Assembly (NCBI RefSeq): GCF_003313325.1
Contig: NZ_QMHQ01000003.1
Span: 248,001-312,000, forward strand
Length of the DNA: 64,000 bases
Source of the DNA: Pedobacter namyangjuensis
GTDB taxonomy: Bacteria; Bacteroidota; Bacteroidia; Sphingobacteriales; Sphingobacteriaceae
Reading direction: 5' to 3'
In this document: positions 58,845 to 64,000 of the stretch, piece by piece
Layout of the letters: every line of letters begins with the position of its first letter
Position numbering within the stretch: the stretch's first letter is position 1
Translations under genes and position numbers: made by a program
The notes under the pieces: generated by a model
Told to the model about the DNA's origin: nothing
What the model saw: the letters and a program-made list of their open reading frames with translations, nothing else
The model's database searches: none

Positions 58845-61235
58845 TTATTCGTATTTCAAAGCATCAATTGTATTGGCAACGGCAGCTTTGTAAGAACGAA
58901 TACTAACAGTTAACAAAGTGATGAACATAGTAATTAACATAGCCAAGACAAAAGGCCAAACGTTAAGCTCCATTCTGTAAGCAAATCCGTTTAACCAACC
59001 ATTTACAATTAAATATGCAACTGGCCAAGCCACTAAATTGGCAATAAATACCATCAATAAAAAAGAGCCATTTAACATCTTTACCAGCTCAAACGTAGTA
59101 GCACCTAACACCTTTCTAATTGCCATTTCTTTGGTACGTTGCGTAGCTACAAAAGACATCAACCCAAACAAACCGATAAATGAGATAAAAATAATTACCC
59201 CGGCAAATACCTTAAAGAGAATACCCATTACTTTTTCGGTTTCATATTGGCCGTTAATGTTTTCATTTACAAACTTCGAATAGTAAATATAATTTGGGAA
59301 AATACTATTCCACAATGCTTCTACTTTCTTATCAGCTACAAACAACTGTTTTGTATCTAATTTTATGGCTGCTCTCCAATAACTGGTTTTACCAGCAGAA
59401 ATAGTTAGGCCAGATATATTCTCTTTCAGCGATAAGTCGTTAAAATCTTTTATTACGCCAATAATTGGAATGTTTTGACCGGTAGAATTTATCATCTTGC
59501 CAAGCGCATCTTGCGGATTAGTAATATGAACCTTCTTCAAAAAGGTTTCGTTAACTACATAACCATTTGCCGTATCGCTTTTAGCAAATAATTTTCCGGC
59601 TATTAGTTTTAAATCGAACAAATCAAAATAGTCTTCATCCGCTTTCATTCTCCTTACCTCAAAATCTTTATTCTTAATGCCATTAAAAGCAAAGTCGGAT
59701 GAATTTATATTAGGTGATAAAGGCGCATCCTGACAAAAACTAACCTTATTTACACCGGGGATTTTTAATAATCGTTCTTTAAAACTTTCGTGTTTTAGCC
59801 TACTTAAACTATCGTTTGGCAAGCTAATCATCATTACCTCATTTGCATTAAAGCCAAGTTGTTTTTGTTGCACATATTGCATTTGGCGCATAACAACAAT
59901 GGTGCTTATAATTAAGATGATGGCGATTGAAAATTGTACCACAACCAAGATTTTACGCAAGCTTAAACCGCCGGTGTTTAGTGTTATTTTGTTTTTAATT
60001 GCTAATGCAGGTGTAAAACCCGACATAACAACGGCTGGATAAAAGCCCGCCAAAAGGCCTACAAACAATACCAGCAACAACATAAATACAAAGATGACCG
60101 GATGCTGAAACAAACCGATAGAAACTGTACCCTTGAAAAGATTTTCCATTTGCGGAATGGCCAACTCTGCCAATACACAAGCAATAAGCATTGCAGCAAG
60201 TGTTACCAAAAAAGTTTCAGTTAAAAATTGTAGCATTAACTGTTTGCGCAAACTTCCCATTACCTTTCTTACGCCTACCTCTTTAGCTCTATTAATTGCT
60301 TGAGCAGTACTTAAATTAACAAAGTTGATGCACGCCGTTACAATTAAAAAAAGAGCAATAATGGCTAAACCGTAAATTTCGGTCTTACTAATCGTGTTGT
60401 AAGAAAAATTATCGTAATGCTCGCTAAAATGAATATCTCGCAAGGCTTCCATTTTATTAACCTGATTGCCTGCAACTTTTCTATCGGCATAATTCTTCTT
60501 GTTAAACTGCGCTAATGAACCTTCAATGTCTTTAGCTGTTAAGCCTTCTTTTAGCAATACATAAAATTCGTTACCAGAGCTCACGCAATCCCAGCAATCA
60601 CCGTTTTTATCTGGATAGGTTTCATAACTAACCATTATATTTAATGGAAAACTGCTGTTTTTTGGCATGTCTTTAAATACACCACTAACTTTTAACGGTG
60701 TATTATTAGCCATCGTAACAGTTTTACCTATCGCAGTTTGTGCATTACCAAAATATTGTTGAGCCGCAGTTTCAGAAAGCGCTACAGTGTTTGGCTGACT
60801 AAGCGCCTGTGTTGGTTTCGCTGTTAGCCATCGCATGCCAAAAATGTCAAAAAAATCGGGTTCTACATAGTAAATCGTTTCGTCTTGTTTAAACAAATCT
60901 TTACCACTCGCATCTTTAACCCGTAAAATACTCCACCTTCTGAAAATCGCAGCTGATTTTTCTATTCCAGCGATTTCATTCTTTGCAACTTTAACTGCTG
61001 GAATTGCAACCGCGTTCGAATAGTCATCAAATGCATCGTATTTCCATTCCGTTACAAAACGGTAAATCCGATCTTCATTTTTAATACCTTCATCAAAACT
61101 CAATTGGTAACGGATAAATAAAAATATCAGAATACAACTTGCCATTCCGATGGAAAGACCGATAACGTTGATAAAGGTATAGCCTTTGTTTTTCCAAAGG
61201 TTTCGCAATGCGATTTTTAGGTTTAGCTTGAACAT
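58845..61235 (-). CDS. FtsX/MacB-type ABC permease 5
   Basis: A 796-residue permease starting MFKLNLKIALRNLWKNKGYT. TM1 VIGLSIGMASCILIFLFI, periplasmic domain 1 with a CWDCVSS cysteine pair, FtsX block 1 with AQAINRAKEVGVRKVMGSLR, TM5 RKILVVVQFSIAIILIIST, periplasmic domain 2, FtsX block 2 with ATQRTKEMAIRKVLGATTFE, C-terminus NTIDALKYE. Same length as permease 4 and alike throughout. Its 79-bp leader is nearly identical to that of permease 6. Whether it is in the ATPase unit or in a separate unit with permeases 6 and 7 is unclear. Confidence 0.92.
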   Translation of the reverse strand: MFKLNLKIALRNLWKNKGYTFINVIGLSIGMASCILIFLFIRYQLSFDEGIKNEDRIYRFVTEWKYDAFDDYSNAVAIPAVKVAKNEIAGIEKSAAIFRRWSILRVKDASGKDLFKQDETIYYVEPDFFDIFGMRWLTAKPTQALSQPNTVALSETAAQQYFGNAQTAIGKTVTMANNTPLKVSGVFKDMPKNSSFPLNIMVSYETYPDKNGDCWDCVSSGNEFYVLLKEGLTAKDIEGSLAQFNKKNYADRKVAGNQVNKMEALRDIHFSEHYDNFSYNTISKTEIYGLAIIALFLIVTACINFVNLSTAQAINRAKEVGVRKVMGSLRKQLMLQFLTETFLVTLAAMLIACVLAELAIPQMENLFKGTVSIGLFQHPVIFVFMLLLVLFVGLLAGFYPAVVMSGFTPALAIKNKITLNTGGLSLRKILVVVQFSIAIILIISTIVVMRQMQYVQQKQLGFNANEVMMISLPNDSLSRLKHESFKERLLKIPGVNKVSFCQDAPLSPNINSSDFAFNGIKNKDFEVRRMKADEDYFDLFDLKLIAGKLFAKSDTANGYVVNETFLKKVHITNPQDALGKMINSTGQNIPIIGVIKDFNDLSLKENISGLTISAGKTSYWRAAIKLDTKQLFVADKKVEALWNSIFPNYIYYSKFVNENINGQYETEKVMGILFKVFAGVIIFISFIGLFGLMSFVATQRTKEMAIRKVLGATTFELVKMLNGSFLLMVFIANLVAWPVAYLIVNGWLNGFAYRMELNVWPFVLAMLITMFITLLTVSIRSYKAAVANTIDALKYE

Positions 61236-61314
61236 ATTTGAGTTTTACGTGGTAAGTTTTAAGTTCTAAGTAAAATCGACCTACAACTTAAAACGTATAA
61301 CCTATTACTTAGAC
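61236..61314 (-). repeat. Spacer B, 5' leader of permease 5
   Basis: 79 bp, 76 identical to 63685-63763. Contains GTTTTAAGTT (61256-61265) / AACTTAAAAC (61285-61294), a perfect 10-bp inverted repeat with a 19-bp loop, and words such as ACGTGGTAAGTTTTAAGT. Confidence 0.7.
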
Positions 61315-63684
61315 TTATTCATATTTCAAAGCATCTATTGCATTAGCTTTTGCAACTTTTATAGATTGTATACTTACCGTTAATACAGCTATTATAACAG
61401 AAATTGTTATGGCAAGTGCAAATGGAACAAAAGAGATACCCACACGATATTCGAAAGTTGCTAACCATTTATTAATGATAACATAAGCCAAAGGAAAGGC
61501 GATTAAATTAGCAATAGCCACAAGCTTTATAAAATCTTTATTTAGCAAGGTTAGGATGTTTCCGGTACTTGCACCTAAAACTTTTCTGATGCTGATTTCT
61601 TTTTTGCGTTGCTCTGCCATAAACAAAGCCAAACCTAATAAACCTAAGCAGGAGATAAATATGGCAAAACCACCAAACCAATTAGAAAGTGTTCCCAACA
61701 GTTTTTCATCCTGAAATTTTATCTCGAAAGATTCGTCTACAAACTTTCTGTTAACGGGGTAATTAGGCTCCATTTGTTTTACAATATCATCAATGGTAGC
61801 TAAAGAGGAACTGATATTCTGATCGGGGTTTAAGCGAGCTAATATTACTTCGGCACCATTACGGGCACTGGTAAAAAATATCATTGGTGCAACTTTTTGA
61901 TAAGCACTTTCAATTACAAAATCTTTAATTACCCCTACGTTTGTTTTTTCCTCTCCCCAGAAACTAATTTTTGCACCTATCGGATTTTTTAACCGCATCA
62001 CTTTAACTGCTGCTTCATTTAACATGATACTGTTGCTATCATTTACGGCGATTTTAGAAAACTCTCTTCCACTAATCAAATCTGTGCCTATGGTTTTTAT
62101 AAAATCGCTTCCGATTCCCCTGTGATTAAATAAAATAGATTCGCCTGGCGTCTTTCCCTGCCAAGAAACATCCGTAGTATTATTGCCATTTTCGGTAATA
62201 TCCATGCTAAAAGATGTGATTGCTACAGTGGCACCAGATTTTAACAGTTGACTTTTTAGCAGTTCTAGCTTTTCGGCATTAGCCATTTTACCTTGTATGG
62301 CAATTTGTAAAAGGTTAGATTTATCGTAACCTATGGGTTTATTTTTGATGTAATTAAGTTGTTGATAAATAACCGCAGTGCAAATGATTAAGCAGGCTGC
62401 AAATACAAACTGTACTACTACCAATACTTTCCTTACAGATACTGATGAATCAGATTTAATTTTTAAGCCTTTTAGCACTTTTATTGGCTCAAAAGACGAC
62501 AAATAAAGCGCTGGATAACTGCCTGCAACTAATCCTGTAAATGTCATTAAAAACAAAAGCGTTAACCAAAATACAGGATTATGATAATTTATAAATAATT
62601 CGATATTTAACAGATTGTTAAAATAAGGCAAACTTACTTCTACCAAAATAAAAGCAAAAACGGTAGAAATAAAGGTTAGCAATGCAGACTCTATAAAAAA
62701 TTGGCTTACTAGTGATTTACGGGTTGATCCAATCGCTTTGCGTACCCCAACTTCCTTAGCTCTTCCTTCTGAGCGGGCGGTAGACAAATTCATAAAATTT
62801 ACACAGGCAATTAAAAGGATACAGAATGCCAATAAAACAAAGATTTTAAGCTGATCTATTTTACCGCCTACAGATTTTCCGTTTTCAAAATCGCCGTATA
62901 AATGCCATTTATTTAAAGGATGCAAAAAGGCTTCTGCGGTGTTTCCTTTCTGATTGCGTTTGTAAATGCCTAACATTTGTGCATTTGTTTCTGTTAGGTA
63001 TTTATTATCTTTTAGTTGTACCATTGTTAGGCACATATTGTTGCCCCAATTTATCTCACGTATCCAACTCTCTCGTTCGGCAAACAGTGCCCAGGGCATG
63101 AGATAATCGAATACAATACTACTGTTAGCAGGCGAATCTTCTATTACAGCTTCTACTTTTAGAGTATTCTTATTATCGAGTTTTACAGTTTTATTAATTG
63201 GGTCTGCATCTCCAAAAAGTTTTTTGGCAAAAGATTGCGTCAGAATAATCGTGTTTACTCCATTTAAAGCTTGTTCGCGATTGCCCTTAATAAATTTATA
63301 ATCGAGTATTTTTAAAAAATACGGATCGGTAAAAACTGCTTTACCATTAACTTTTTTATCATCGAGGGTAATTAATTTAAGACTAGGATAAGACGATTTA
63401 GAAGCATATTTTACACCTGTAATTTTCTCCCGAATCTCGCCCGCCATCACATTTGGTGTCCATGCCCAACTAAAGATTTTTCCACTTGCAGGGGCATTTT
63501 GATAAACGATATAGGTTTTATCATTATTCGTAAATTGTCTATCATAACTCCATTCGTAGCTTACGTAGATCAACAGTACCATGCAGCTTGCAAGGCCAAT
63601 AGCCAAGCCACCAATATTTATCAAAGAGAAGCCTTTATTTCTCCAAAGGTTTCGCAATGCGATTTTTAAGTTGAGTTTGAACAT
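61315..63684 (-). CDS. FtsX/MacB-type ABC permease 6
   Basis: A 789-residue permease starting MFKLNLKIALRNLWRNKGFS. TM1 IGGLAIGLASCMVLLIYV, periplasmic domain 1 (SYDRQFTNNDKTYIV), FtsX block 1 with ARSEGRAKEVGVRKAIGSTR, TM5 RKVLVVVQFVFAACLIICTA, periplasmic domain 2, FtsX block 2 with MAEQRKKEISIRKVLGASTG, C-terminus NAIDALKYE. Its C-terminal 77 residues closely match those of permease 7, so these two form another duplicated pair. Confidence 0.92.
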   Translation of the reverse strand: MFKLNLKIALRNLWRNKGFSLINIGGLAIGLASCMVLLIYVSYEWSYDRQFTNNDKTYIVYQNAPASGKIFSWAWTPNVMAGEIREKITGVKYASKSSYPSLKLITLDDKKVNGKAVFTDPYFLKILDYKFIKGNREQALNGVNTIILTQSFAKKLFGDADPINKTVKLDNKNTLKVEAVIEDSPANSSIVFDYLMPWALFAERESWIREINWGNNMCLTMVQLKDNKYLTETNAQMLGIYKRNQKGNTAEAFLHPLNKWHLYGDFENGKSVGGKIDQLKIFVLLAFCILLIACVNFMNLSTARSEGRAKEVGVRKAIGSTRKSLVSQFFIESALLTFISTVFAFILVEVSLPYFNNLLNIELFINYHNPVFWLTLLFLMTFTGLVAGSYPALYLSSFEPIKVLKGLKIKSDSSVSVRKVLVVVQFVFAACLIICTAVIYQQLNYIKNKPIGYDKSNLLQIAIQGKMANAEKLELLKSQLLKSGATVAITSFSMDITENGNNTTDVSWQGKTPGESILFNHRGIGSDFIKTIGTDLISGREFSKIAVNDSNSIMLNEAAVKVMRLKNPIGAKISFWGEEKTNVGVIKDFVIESAYQKVAPMIFFTSARNGAEVILARLNPDQNISSSLATIDDIVKQMEPNYPVNRKFVDESFEIKFQDEKLLGTLSNWFGGFAIFISCLGLLGLALFMAEQRKKEISIRKVLGASTGNILTLLNKDFIKLVAIANLIAFPLAYVIINKWLATFEYRVGISFVPFALAITISVIIAVLTVSIQSIKVAKANAIDALKYE

Positions 63685-63763
63685 ATTAGAGTTTTACGTG
63701 GTAAGTTTTAAGTTCTAAGTAAAATCAACCTACAACTTAAAACGTATAACTTATTACTTAGAC
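63685..63763 (-). repeat. Spacer B duplicate, 5' leader of permease 6
   Basis: 79 bp with only three differences from 61236-61314, including the same inverted repeat (63705-63714 / 63734-63743). Confidence 0.7.
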
Positions 63764-64000
63764 TTATTCATATTTCAAAGCATCTACCGCGTTAGCCTTC
63801 GCTACTTTTATAGATTGTACGCTTACAGTTAATATGGCGATTAATACCGATAGGCCGAGGGCAATTACAAATGGCAGTACAGATATAGATGTTCGATATT
63901 CGTACGCTGAGAGCCATTTTTCTATTACGATGTAAGCCAGCGGGAACGCGATAATATTTGATATAGCAACTAGTTTTACGAAATCTTTATTTAGCAAGGT
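63764..64000 (-). CDS. FtsX/MacB-type ABC permease 7, partial
   Basis: The C-terminal 78 codons of a seventh permease, cut by the right edge. The visible part holds the last two FtsX helices (LVAISNIIAFPLAYIVIEKW, PFVIALGLSVLIAILTVS) and ends SIKVAKANAVDALKYE, almost the same as permease 6. The array therefore continues beyond the window and may have more members. Confidence 0.9.
   Translation of the reverse strand, partial: TLLNKDFVKLVAISNIIAFPLAYIVIEKWLSAYEYRTSISVLPFVIALGLSVLIAILTVSVQSIKVAKANAVDALKYE

Noticed and set aside
47912..64000. Naming the permease array macB or lolCDE
   Set aside because: There is no MacA-type adaptor, no TolC-type channel and no lipoprotein-release context; the two-FtsX-domain length differs from MacB and LolC.
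1..64000. CRISPR arrays, integrases, insertion sequences, prophage genes
   Set aside because: No regular 25-40 bp direct-repeat array, transposase or phage structural gene was seen. The dispersed hairpin repeats are spaced irregularly by kilobases.

Overview
The window is AT-rich DNA from a Bacteroidota chromosome, most likely a Sphingobacteriaceae member close to Pedobacter. Evidence: Bacteroidota-specific families (DUF2851, short AMP nucleosidase, OMP_b-brl_3 outer-membrane receptor, ~800-residue two-domain FtsX/MacB permeases beginning MFKLNLKIA), Rho with a long disordered insert, weak or absent Shine-Dalgarno sequences, and promoters of the Bacteroidota type (-33 TTTG, -7 TAnnTTTG), best seen at the two tRNA-Leu genes and truA. 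I see no prophage, insertion sequence, CRISPR array or rRNA operon.

Layout. 1-1.4 kb: start of a TetR-led RND efflux operon running off the left edge, with a perfect operator-like palindrome. 1.9-8.8 kb: small stand-alone genes (Ycf48-like propeller, DUF2147, two DinB proteins, a GlxA/AraC regulator, a GreA/Rnk-like factor, SRPBCC and VOC proteins, a glycerophosphodiesterase). 9-12.6 kb: a membrane-anchored AraC regulator beside an outer-membrane beta-barrel receptor, with 21-bp-spaced direct repeats between them. 12.8-24.8 kb: tRNA-Leu(GAG), MBL hydrolase, lolA, ftsK, ankyrin protein, PspC, DUF2851, a lipoprotein, an S9-type peptidase, DinB, truA. 24.9-39.9 kb: a LolC/E-like permease, a NamZ-like muramidase, topoisomerase IB, fmt, EamA/pyrF, rho, pssA, Hpt, folK, sppA, a PolX-like protein and a SixA-like phosphatase. 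40.3-45.2 kb: amn, clpX, clpP, tig, tRNA-Leu(UAG). 45.6-46.8 kb: a lipoprotein and a BtuF-like protein.

46.8-64 kb is the most distinctive region: an S41 peptidase and seven tandem paralogous ABC permeases (the seventh cut by the right edge), all on the minus strand, with a single ATP-binding subunit embedded in the array. Spacers between some permeases are nearly identical while the adjacent proteins have diverged. A 257-bp gap in the array carries four helically phased TGTTC/GAACA half-sites and probably starts a second transcription unit.

Intergenic DNA is unusually structured. At least nine copies of a 55-90 bp hairpin-containing repeat (left end near GCCCTGCTTTACACT, right end near TCAATCAGGTTTA) are scattered in both orientations, twice as facing inverted pairs. 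A second class of spacer is built of degenerate 7-10 nt words (for example AAGTTTTAAGT). Translation starts were moved from upstream TTG codons to conserved ATGs in several genes; two genes (the MBL hydrolase and the LolC/E-like permease) seem truly to start with TTG.
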